Source of the DNA: Pyropia yezoensis | Taxonomy: Eukaryota > Rhodophyta > Bangiophyceae > Bangiales > Bangiaceae | Assembly (NCBI GenBank): GCA_009829735.1 | Contig: CM020620.1 | Coordinates: forward strand, 9,741,794-9,805,793 | Reading direction: 5' to 3' | DNA: 64,000 bases | Part shown: piece after piece, positions 20,673-30,200 of the stretch | Numbering within the stretch: the first letter of the stretch is position 1 | Layout of the letters: each line of letters starts with the position of its first letter | Position numbers and translations under genes: made by a program | The notes under the pieces: model-generated | The model's database searches: none | The model's input: the letters and a program-made list of their open reading frames with translations, nothing else | What the model was told of the DNA's origin: nothing

Positions 20673-21212
20673 AGCGTGCAGAGAGAGCGTCAGGAACGCC
20701 TAAAAATCTCAACGTGTGAGACGAGGAGTCCTGCTGTTCGTACCAGCGGGCAAGGAGGGAAGACAACAGGCAGCAATGCCAAAAGGCAAGAAGCACAACG
20801 ACGTCGCGGTCAGCAGGGAACACCCTCGCATTCGGTGGTGGCTCTCTCACCTCCGGAGGTGGAGCTCCTTGACTACCTTCTCTCGGGTGGCGCGAAACAT
20901 GGATCCGTACTGTTCCGCTGTCACGTGACGACACAAAAAAATGTCACAGTGTATTGCAGTTTTAAGTGCGAATTTGGGCTCATGAGTGCAACACTAACAT
21001 CTAGTGAGGTTCGACAGCGTCTGATTGGCCGGACACCCACTTCATGGTGCATGATTGGTTTGATGAGAACTGTTGCGTGCCACTCACAAACATATATGAC
21101 ATCGGGGGGGGGGAGGGTGCCGTGTACGCCCACAGCAGCCGAGACAAAAAAGGGGCGGTCTTCGTGGAGCAGGTTGCGATGAGGGTGGTTGAGGGTGGCA
21201 ATAGCAGCAGCA

Positions 21213-21265
<53 letters not shown>

Positions 21266-22350
21266 ATCAGCGGCGGCGGCCTTGGCGGTAGTGGGAGCAA
21301 AAATGGCGGGCCCCAGCAAGGCGAAAGCACCCCCCCGAGCCCCACACCGTCCCCATGGGGTCCCTCGCCAGCCACACCAAACGACATTGGGCGGTCCGCG
21401 GCGGCCGCTCAAACACATAACGCAACTTTGCGGCAGCAACAAGAGCGGTAGCAGCAGCTACAGGAGCAGCTGCGGCAGGAGCGACCAAAGCAGCGGCAGC
21501 GGCAGGGAATTTAGTCAGCGATTGGTGACGCGCCGAGGGTGGGGGGGGGGGGGCGGTCCTTTCCTTGCCGCCCTCCTCCCTCCCCGTGCGCCGCACTCCC
21601 ACCGCCGCCGCCGTCGTCGTCGCCGTCGCCGCCGCGACTGCCTACCCATCCGTCTCCCTGCCACCCTGCCTCAGAGCTTCCGCGAGCACCGGCCCCTGCA
21701 TGCTTGCGTGCAAGCGTGCCGCCAGTGGCGGGCGGTCGCTGTGGGGTGCACTTCCATACACACTCGCGACACGCGTCGAGATGCTGGCAACTCGTGCGTC
21801 ATAAAATCTGGATCCTGATCCTCATCTGTCAGACTGAAATCAGTACTTCGCGACTTGTACCGTGGTCTGGTCGAGATCGCCAACGGAAACTTGGTGGACG
21901 CCCAGCACACACGCAACCTGCGGACGCTGCGCCCCCTGACGTGCTGCTGACAAAAAGTGCGTCGGTCACAAGCAGAAGACACCTTGCATTTCACTTATAG
22001 CAGCTCAAATGTGTGCGCGAAGACATATAACCACTACGCGCAGTCGACAGTCGTGCGGTCGAAACGAGCCAGTTCACAGAGCGCGTCAGTCCCCCCCGCC
22101 GCCCCGCGTGGGACTGGCCGCGAGCTGTGCGCCAGCAGGGACCGCTGTGTTTACCCCACGTCGTGTCCTTCTTGTCCCCTCCCACGTGCGGCCGGGGGGG
22201 CGTGCCCGTTTCGCTCCCTCTGATCGTGCCGCGCACCACCCCCATCGCTTGGTGGATGCCCTTGGTGTAGCGGGAGCCCCTCTGCTTGCCCATATCCGCC
22301 CCCACACCTCTGCTCCTCTGTCCCCGTTCGCCCCCCCTTTTCTTTTTGTC
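20673..22350. other. Intergenic with trinucleotide repeat
   Basis: Divergent promoter region between the AlkD-like gene (-) and the PP2A scaffold gene (+). A GGC/GCA trinucleotide array lies at about 21203-21266 and a 12-base G-run near 21541. About 20900-21060 and 21780-22060 are AT-richer. No convincing coding frame is seen. Confidence 0.5.
21203..21266. repeat. (GGC)n/(GCA)n microsatellite
   Basis: About 20 consecutive GGC-type triplets preceded by three AGC triplets, readable as poly-Gly or poly-Ala in all frames. Confidence 0.9.
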
Positions 22351-24528
22351 ATGGCGGCGCCCGCGCCGGCGCCGGCGCCCGCCTCGCCACCGCCCGCGCC
22401 GGCGGCGGGTGCACCGGGCGCCGTGGCCGCCGACGCGTCGGCTTCCAATATTGATGAGTCGCTGATGCCCATCGCGGTGCTCCTTGACGAGCTGAAGAAT
22501 GAGAACGTGCAGCTGCGCATGCACGCGACACGGCGTCTCAAGACGATTGCCGCCGCCCTCGGCCCCGAACGCACCCGCTGCGAGCTCCTCCCCTTTCTGA
22601 TGGAGACCATTGATGATGAGGACGAGGTGCTCCTGGTGCTGTCGGACGAGTTGGGTGACTTTATCGGCGCCGTCGGGGGGGTGGACCACGCGGCGGCGCT
22701 GCTTGAGCCGCTCGAGTCGCTCAGCATGGTTGAGGAGACGTGCGTGCGCGATCGGGCGGTAGAGGCTCTCCGCCGCATTCTAGCAACGGTGGTAGCCGAG
22801 TCGGCGGATCGGGGCGCCGCCCTCCACGCCAGCCACCTCTTTCCGCTGCTGCGTCGGGTGGCCACCGGCGACTGGTTTACCTCTCGTATTTCGGCGTGCG
22901 CACTGTTTGCATGCACCTACCGTGGGCTGCCTGTCCAGCGTGTGGACCTCCGCAATGAGTGCCTGTCGCTCTTCAAGCAGCTGGCGAGGGATGACACGCC
23001 AATGGTACGCCGCGCAGCGGCGAGCAATTTGGGTGACCTAGCGCGGGCGGTGGCAGAGGTAGAGCCGGCACTGGTGGCCACGGAGCTGGTGCCAATCTTT
23101 TGCGAGCTGGTTGACGACGAGCAAGACTCGGTGCGACTGCTGGTGGTGGAAAATGCGGCGGCGGTCGCGGCGCTCATTATCCCGGGGACCGCGCCCGTCA
23201 AGGCACCGCCAGTGGATGAAGGGGGTGCCTCGGTGAGCGGCCCGTCGGGTGACAAGTCGCCGACCACGGCCGGCTCGTCGTCGACGCCTGGCACTGGTGC
23301 AGATGCAAGTGGCCCAGCGGCCATGACTGACGGTCCTGGCGATGTGGCGCCTTCCGCCAGCGGCAGCGCCGCTCCCGCTAATCAGGATGACGACGGTCTG
23401 CCGTTGACGCCAGTGGAACCCAACCAGCAGCGTGACGACTTTGTGCTGCCGGTGGTCCGCAAATTCGTGGCTGACAAGTCGTGGCGGGTGCGTTACATGG
23501 TGGCTGACCAGCTGAGTGACCTGTGCGACGCCCTCGGTTCGCGTGCGACCCGGTCTGAGCTGCTCCCGTCTTTTTTGCGGCTTCTGAAGGATGGAGAGCC
23601 TGAGGTGCGGACCGCCGCCGCGTTTAAGGTCACCCACATCGCCCGGCGGGTGGCGGCTCTCGAGGCGGGTCCAAATGCGGCTGACGTAGTGGGTGCGGAG
23701 CTGCTCACGCGCGACATGCTTCCGGTGGTGCGAGAGCTTGTGCGAGACTCGTCTCAGCATGTGCGCGCAGCACTGGCGGGTAACATCATGGGCTTGGCAC
23801 CGGTACTCGGGGAAGCGGCAACCGCCAGCGAGCTGCTCGAGATGATCCTTGTGCTGCTCAAGGACGACTTCCCGGACGTGCGGCTCAACGTGATTGCGCG
23901 GTTGGACAAGGTCTCGTTTGTGATGGGCATGGTTTCGAACGAGCTGCTTCCTGCGATTGTGGAGCTGGCTGAAGACCGCAACTGGCGGGTGCGGTTGGCT
24001 ATCATTGAGCACATGCCGCTACTGGCGAGGCAACTGGGTGCAGACTTCTTTGACGGCAACACCAAGCTTGGCAGCCAGTGCATGCACTGGTTGGGCGACT
24101 GCGTCTACTCGATCCGAGACGCGGCGACAGTCAACTTGCGCGCACTCACCGAGGTGTTTGGGGTGGACTGGGCGAAGCAGCACATCGTGCCGCAGGTGCT
24201 CCAGCAGTTCGCGTCGTCCACGAACTACCTCTATCGGATGACCGCCCTTCAGTCGTTTGGGGTACTTGCGGCCGTGCTGCCCGCCGAGACGGTAGAAAAG
24301 TCCTTCCTGCCCGTCATTTTGGAGCGCGCGTGCAAGGATCCGGTGCCCAACATTCGGTTTGGGGCTGCCAAGACGCTTCAGCAGATCATCCCGTACGTGC
24401 GATCGGTGGAGGTGCGGGACGCACTGATCCGACCCAGCCTCCAGACGCTGGCCAGTGACGGTGAGAAGGACAAGGACGTGAGCTTTTTTGCGCACCAGGC
24501 GCTTGCGTCGATGCCTGCTGCGGCTTGA
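22351..24528 (+). CDS. PPP2R1: PP2A 65-kDa scaffold (regulatory subunit A)
   Basis: The scaffold subunit of protein phosphatase 2A holds the catalytic C and variable B subunits through stacked HEAT repeats. From ATG at 22351 (tttttgtcATGG) there are 725 residues; the family usually has about 590. HEAT repeats run through the whole protein, with characteristic segments: PIAVLLDELKNENVQLR (about 38-54), PMVRRAAASNLGDLA, DEQDSVRLLVVENA, KSWRVRYMVADQLSDLC, DSSQHVRAALAGNIMGL, DRNWRVRLAIIEHMPLLA, VYSIRDAATVNLR and PVPNIRFGAAKTLQQI near the end. The excess length comes from an Ala/Pro N-terminal extension of about 30 residues and a Ser/Gly/Ala/Asp-rich insert of roughly 75-80 residues (about 281-358) between HEAT repeats in the middle. 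The frame is intact and intronless, with G/C-ending codons throughout. It is followed by eIF3L on the same strand. Confidence 0.97.
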   Translation: MAAPAPAPAPASPPPAPAAGAPGAVAADASASNIDESLMPIAVLLDELKNENVQLRMHATRRLKTIAAALGPERTRCELLPFLMETIDDEDEVLLVLSDELGDFIGAVGGVDHAAALLEPLESLSMVEETCVRDRAVEALRRILATVVAESADRGAALHASHLFPLLRRVATGDWFTSRISACALFACTYRGLPVQRVDLRNECLSLFKQLARDDTPMVRRAAASNLGDLARAVAEVEPALVATELVPIFCELVDDEQDSVRLLVVENAAAVAALIIPGTAPVKAPPVDEGGASVSGPSGDKSPTTAGSSSTPGTGADASGPAAMTDGPGDVAPSASGSAAPANQDDDGLPLTPVEPNQQRDDFVLPVVRKFVADKSWRVRYMVADQLSDLCDALGSRATRSELLPSFLRLLKDGEPEVRTAAAFKVTHIARRVAALEAGPNAADVVGAELLTRDMLPVVRELVRDSSQHVRAALAGNIMGLAPVLGEAATASELLEMILVLLKDDFPDVRLNVIARLDKVSFVMGMVSNELLPAIVELAEDRNWRVRLAIIEHMPLLARQLGADFFDGNTKLGSQCMHWLGDCVYSIRDAATVNLRALTEVFGVDWAKQHIVPQVLQQFASSTNYLYRMTALQSFGVLAAVLPAETVEKSFLPVILERACKDPVPNIRFGAAKTLQQIIPYVRSVEVRDALIRPSLQTLASDGEKDKDVSFFAHQALASMPAAA

Positions 24529-25015
24529 TGGGTCTGTTTTTTATGGTGTCACGTTTTCCTTCTTTTCTTTCCGCATGCGTCTCGCCTGTCTGTCGGTTCA
24601 TCTTGCTTTTTGCTGATAGATAGGCCTTGATTCGGGGTCAGGGCCATCTTTTGTTGCCCTGTGCCTTTTCTCTCTGTCTCAGTCGCGCCTGGAATGCTGG
24701 TGCTTCTCGTCTTCCCGCCGCATCTCTGACCTCGGGCCAGGAGGCTGATAAGCTGATCACGAGATCCCAGACCAATGCAATGCCCGTAATTTTTATGTTT
24801 CTGGACTTATCTTGTGTAATTGAACAGCCAGGTGTCAAGTAGAAGGCGCGACGACGGCGACACTTCTCTCGGCCTCCGCTTTGCTCTTCGTGGTCGTCGA
24901 TCCACCTTCGTACGTGGGACCAGTGCAGGTCGCAGGTCTCCTGTCCGTGTCCCACCCGACGCTCTCATCTCCCAGGTGATCTTTTGATCACCAGCAGGTG
25001 GTCGACCTGTTGACC
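24529..25015. other. Intergenic: PP2A-A 3' UTR and eIF3L promoter/leader
   Basis: T-rich and AT-richer than both flanking genes. No ORF of note and no confident promoter element. Confidence 0.5.
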
Positions 25016-26914
25016 ATGGAGTGGCGCCGAGGTGATGTATCTGGCGTGACTGAGCGGCGGTCTGGGTACAATGACAACGCTGATGGCGGCGATGGTGGCG
25101 GCCGCCGCAACCGCGGCGATCGTGATGGCGGAGTAGGTGGTGGGGGCGGCGGCGGCAGCCGTGGGGGCGGCCCGTCTATGTCGCCGGCCTTGTTGCTGGG
25201 ACCTGATGATGGTCCTGAGGACGGTGACTCGTTTGGCAACGTGCCCGCCAAGGTGGTCACGTATGTGACTATGCTGCGCCAGGCTGTCCTCGCCTCCAAG
25301 GTGGACGACGTCCATGCCCTGTATGAGCAGACCTTCCGGGCGTTGTCGGATCGTTACTTTAGCGGCGGCTCTTGGCCCGAGTGGAGTGTCGTTGTCGAGG
25401 CGGTGGAGTCGATTGAGAGCGAGGATGACATCTTTGGCTTTCTGTACAAGGAGCTGTACTACCGTCACCTCTACGGAAGCGGCACTCCGACCCTGTCGCA
25501 GCAGGTGCATTCGTGGAACAACTACTGCGACCTGTTTGGCCTCTTTCTGCGCGATCAGTTGGTGGAGATCACTTTGCCGCCATCGTGGCTGTGGGACATG
25601 GTGGACGAGTTTGTGTACCAGACGGAAGCGTGGTGCGCCTTTCGCGCGAAGCTCGCCAATCTGTCTACGGATGAAGTGGAATACCTTCGCAACAACGAGG
25701 ACGTATGGTCTGTCAACGCAGTGCTGCGCTACCTCCACGCGCTCGTCTCCAAGTCGAATGTGTGCCCGTGGATGCTGAATGGTGGCATCCCATCAGGGTC
25801 TGCGGATGCGGCAGCGGAGGACTTTGACCTGTCCACCCGCTCCACCTACCGCTACATTGGTTACTACTGCATTGTTGGGCTGCTGCGCGTGCACACACTG
25901 GTGGGAGACTACCGCCTGGCGCTAATGGTGCTGCAGCCGCTGCACCTGGTTGACGGCGCGGTGACCTCCCTGTACACCCACGTGACGGCGTGCCACATCT
26001 CCCTTTTCTACTACATGGGTTTTTGTCAATGCATGCTGCGCCGCTATGAAGATGCGGTCCGAATTCTGTCGGCAACGCTCTCTCGGGTGGGCCGCCTGAA
26101 GCAGTTCCACACCCGCAGCTACCAGTACGAGCAGATCAAAAAGCGGCACGACCAGATGGCCGCACTGATGGCCTTGTGCCTGGCGCTGCACCCCCAGCAT
26201 GTGGACGAGTCGCTCATGGTTGTTGTCCGAGAGAAGGCAGGTGAGCGGCTGGCGCGTATGCGTGCTGGGGAGATATCTGCGTACGAGGATACCTTTGGGT
26301 ACACGAGCCCCAAGTTCATCTCCCCAGCTCCTCCTGTGTGGGATGCGGGCGGCGACATGTCGGCGGCTGCGCTCAGCCAGCAGTCGACCCTCTTCCTGCG
26401 TGACGTGCGTCAGCAGCTGCAGCTGCCGGAGCTTCGCTCTTACCTCAAGCTGTACACCACGATTGGCCTGGACAAGCTCGCTCACTTCATGAATGCTGAT
26501 GAGGCGGCGCTGCGGGCGCACTTGCTGGGTCTTAAGCACAAGGCTGGGGGCTCGCGCGGAGCGACTGCAGGTGGCCCGCCGCTGGTGGCCGTCACGCCCG
26601 CTGCTATGTCCACATCTGCCATTGGCGCTGCCGTTGGCGCCGACGGCCCCGCTGTAGCTGACGACGGGGCGCCTCCGTCGGCTGCGGACCTAGCCTTTTA
26701 CGTTGACGGGAACGATGTGCATGTGTCGGGTACTGTCGTGGAGACCCGCTTTGGGGAGTACTTCATGGAGCAGGTGGTCAAGTCAGCCGAGCTGTTGGCT
26801 GCTGTCAAGCGGCGGGCAGCGGCGGCCATTGGGCCGCCCGCGACGACTTCGGGGGCGCCGGTCGGGGGGGGGGCAGTCCGGCTGGCCGCTGCGCGTGCCG
26901 CACGGGCACAGTAA
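25016..26914 (+). CDS. EIF3L: Translation initiation factor eIF3 subunit L
   Basis: eIF3L is a PCI-domain subunit of the eIF3 complex that helps load the 40S ribosome onto mRNA. ATG at 25016 (tgaccATGG) gives 632 residues. After about 55 Gly/Arg-rich residues the family pattern is continuous: KVVTYVTMLRQAVLASK, LYEQTFRALSDRYF, FLYKELYYRHLYG, NNYCDLFGLFL, WLWDMVDEFVYQ, LRNNEDVWSVNAVLRYLHAL, RYIGYYCIVGLLRVHTLVGD, YYMGFCQCMLRRYEDAVR, and in the PCI half YTTIGLDKLAHFMN and FYVDGNDVHVSGT. The last about 130 residues add Ala/Gly-rich stretches around the terminal helix. The frame is intact with no introns. The upstream in-frame GTG at 24998 is a less likely start. Confidence 0.97.
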   Translation: MEWRRGDVSGVTERRSGYNDNADGGDGGGRRNRGDRDGGVGGGGGGGSRGGGPSMSPALLLGPDDGPEDGDSFGNVPAKVVTYVTMLRQAVLASKVDDVHALYEQTFRALSDRYFSGGSWPEWSVVVEAVESIESEDDIFGFLYKELYYRHLYGSGTPTLSQQVHSWNNYCDLFGLFLRDQLVEITLPPSWLWDMVDEFVYQTEAWCAFRAKLANLSTDEVEYLRNNEDVWSVNAVLRYLHALVSKSNVCPWMLNGGIPSGSADAAAEDFDLSTRSTYRYIGYYCIVGLLRVHTLVGDYRLALMVLQPLHLVDGAVTSLYTHVTACHISLFYYMGFCQCMLRRYEDAVRILSATLSRVGRLKQFHTRSYQYEQIKKRHDQMAALMALCLALHPQHVDESLMVVVREKAGERLARMRAGEISAYEDTFGYTSPKFISPAPPVWDAGGDMSAAALSQQSTLFLRDVRQQLQLPELRSYLKLYTTIGLDKLAHFMNADEAALRAHLLGLKHKAGGSRGATAGGPPLVAVTPAAMSTSAIGAAVGADGPAVADDGAPPSAADLAFYVDGNDVHVSGTVVETRFGEYFMEQVVKSAELLAAVKRRAAAAIGPPATTSGAPVGGGAVRLAAARAARAQ

Positions 26915-27299
26915 GTCTTGTGTTTAGAGGGCCACCGTGCCTGGAAAACTGGTCTGTCATTTGTTTTGCCGTGCTCTCCGCTGCGAGTGGCTGCCCCGAC
27001 CACGTCTTCTCCCCGATAAACAAACCAGGCTCATTCGCGCTCGTCAGTACGGATACTGCTTTGGTCACGGTGCGTAGCTCACCACCTCTCACTCGCTGTG
27101 GTATAAATATTGACCCGTCGCTTCGCATTCGCTGGTGAACCTGCTGCAACGACAGGTCGTGCTGACTGGCCTAAATACGCCACTCGGCCTATATACGCGC
27201 ACTCAACATCCCCACCTCTCCCACTACTCAACAGAACAACAATGCATCCTACCCCAGACGCAACCACAAGAGCGAGACCCCCACCTGAAATGGCACAAC
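26915..27299. other. Intergenic between convergent genes, with TATA-like motifs
   Basis: Lies between the 3' ends of eIF3L (+) and formin (-), so no promoter is needed here. Even so it contains ggtataaatatt at about 27100 and ctatatacgcgc at about 27189. No convincing coding frame follows on the + strand; what is open there is antisense to formin. Confidence 0.4.
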
Positions 27300-30200
27300 T
27301 CATGTCTGGGCGGGTCGCCTGGTCCGGTTGGACCGCTTCCGCCTGGCGCTACCGCGCCGGCTTGACGTGGCGCTGCTGTCCGACGGAGTCGATGACGAAA
27401 GTGGGCCATCGTGTGCACCAAACGTCAGCTCCACGTGATCCTCCTCGGGGGGCGCAACGTCGCCATCACCGTTGCCGCCGACCCGGGAGACGGGCAGCGT
27501 CCCCGTGGGCTTACCAGCGTCTGCACCGTCGGTATTACTCAACAGGGAGGATGGCGAGGAGCGATCAGCATTCAAGGCCACCTGCTCTGGCGTCGCGGGG
27601 GAGTCCTTGACAGCCGCAGCGTCCTTCACAGCGTCCTTCACGGTAATGGCTTTGTCCTTGCCCTCCTTAGCCTGGTTGGCAGCGGCCAGGCGCTGCTTCT
27701 GGGCCTCCTTCTTCGCCTTGTCCTTCTCCCGCGCCGCGTTTTCCACCGCACACCGCTCAATGTCCTTGATGAGGGTGTTCAGAGTGCAGAAAAGCTCGTC
27801 CGTCTTGGAGCGGGTGTCCTCGCCAAGGAACGTGGCAGTGTCTTCAAACTCCCGCACAGCAGTGTTGAGCAGCACTTGCAGCTCTGCAGACGTAGACTCT
27901 GCCTCGGCGTACACCCGGCGGGCAGCAGCCAATGGTGTCTCTTCAGCGTCCGCGCCGGCCTCATCAACGTCGTCGCCATCGCCCTCCCCGGTGTCATCGC
28001 CACCCTGTGCCACAGCAGCGTCAGTCGGCTTCTTCGCACCAGCCGCCGCCGCGTCTGCCTCAGCGACTCCAGTTGGAGGCGATGATGTGCTAGACAGCGA
28101 GTCGCCACTGGCCAACGGCCCAGCCCGCCGCTCCGCGCCAACTACCTTACCCGCAGAAGACGTGCCACGCGATAGGTCGCGGCCCACTACCGAGAGCAGC
28201 TGCTGGGGCGGCGGCGGGGCCACCCGCAGCCCCCCAGCAGTGGATGACTTGGACGCGCCGCTTGGCGGTGGGGGGCCCGCGGCTCTCAAAGCCGCCTCTG
28301 CAGGCTCGTCTTTCAGCATCTGAGTAATCTCCGAGCCGAGGATGGTAATGGCCCGCTGCAGCTGCGTCAGCTCCACAGACAGGTCATCCTTGCTGATCCG
28401 CTGCGCGGCCGCCACATGACTGAGCTGCTCCTGCAGCTCCAGCACCTCAGGCGCCTTCTCCGCGACCAGCTGCGCAATATAATGCAGCAACGAAACATCA
28501 CGGTCGAGGGAACGGGTGTCATTGAACTTGAGAAGACTCTCAATCCGCACGCCGCGGGCGGCACCCTTGTTCGTCCCCGCGTTCAGGAAGTTGCCGGTCA
28601 TGAGAGCGACGGCGAGGAAGCTTTGAAGTCGGTCCGAGGCCTTGACTTCTCGGCACGCCGCGAGCAGCGTGTCCAGCGATTTCTTAATCTCCGCCGCCGC
28701 CCCGGTGGCGGACCGGATGGTCAGCATCGCCGACACTTTCTGGCTGAAGCGCGGCACTTTCGACGCGTGCACCACAAACGATTCGGCAGGGTTGAGCTTG
28801 GTCAGGTTCTCGATGCCTTCCGGAGAGGCGGCGAACAGCTTGGCTGCCATACATTCCTCCGACGTGGGGATAGTCGCCCCCAGCGCCGCCACATTCTCGT
28901 CAGAAAGCACCACACCAGTAGGGTCCAGACAACGGATGGCATCAACAATAGCTGGTGGGCCCACCGGAAAACGCCGCAGCGTGATCTCAATGTTCTGCAT
29001 CCGCCGCGCTTCCAGCACCCCTGCCGAAAACGGCTTATTGCGTTCGGCTTCGGCAGCAGCAGCCGCCTCTTCGGGAGTTGGCTCGGCCTTGGGAGGTGGT
29101 TTGGACGAAAAGGCCGCTTGAATCTGCTTCTGGACACCTTCGTCCACCAGCTTGGCCATGTCTGCGGCCGCGTTGTTCCGGAACGCCTCCGACTCAAACA
29201 GGGACTTTTGGACCTTTTGCTTGGACAGGGGCGTCCAATGTACCATCTTGGTCTCGTTGCGCTTGGCCTTGGCTGCCTTGGCCGCGGCCAGAGCGCTGTT
29301 CGAAGCCGCCGCAGCCGCCGCGTCCGCATCCCCGGCAGCGCCGGATGGCCGAGGCGGCAAACCGCCGCCGGGTGCTTTGAGCGCACCCGGGGGAGGCGGG
29401 CCTGCCCCCTGATGCCGCGGCGGCCGCAGGCCTCCAGGCGGCGGCGGCACAGGCGGCCCGGGGGGCCGCAGGCCACCCGGTGGGGGTGGCACCGGCGGAC
29501 CCGGACGCCGCAGTCCACCTGGCGGGGGCGGGGGGGGCGGCGGCTTGGGCCCCCCTGCTCCTCCACCAGGAGCCGGTGGCCGAAGGCCACCTGGTGGGGG
29601 AGGGGGGGGCGGTGGCCTGGGTCCCCCTGCTCCACCACCGGGCGTGGGCGGTCGCAGGCCACCCGGCGGTGGCGGAGGCGGTGGCGGCTTGGGAGGGCCA
29701 GCCCCGCCAGCCCCGCCACCGCTGGCCCCAGGCACGGGCGGGCGCAGCCCACCGGGCGGTGGAGGCGGGGGTGGGGGTGCTCGGGCGCCCTCGCCAGGCC
29801 CAGGGGTAGGCAGTCGCAGGCCGCCAGGTGGTGGTGGTGGGGGCGGCGGTGGAGCGGGACCGCCGCCGCCCCCGCCCGGCGTGGGTGGCCGTAGACCACC
29901 CGGGGGAGGTGGTGGAGGTGGCGGTCCGCCCCCAGCGCCCGCGCCTGGAGGTGGCGGCGGGGGTGGTACCCCTCGCGGTGGTGGCGGCGGCGGTGGCAAC
30001 GAGCCACCTACCGCCGGTGGCGGCGGTGGTGGTGGAACACCACCGCTCTGTCCACTGCCGCCCACGCTGCTGTCAATGCCATCGCCTTCCGTGGCCGCGG
30101 TGGCCGACGGAGAGAGAACGGTCCCAATCGCAGCGTCCTCCTCCTCTGGGGACGGTGCGGCGCCGACAACGCCTTCGACGCCATCGCCAGCACCGCCGCC

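Noticed and set aside
27399-29894. Long + strand frames opposite the formin gene
   Set aside because: They are antisense shadows of strongly biased codons; the minus strand encodes clear FH1 and FH2 domains.
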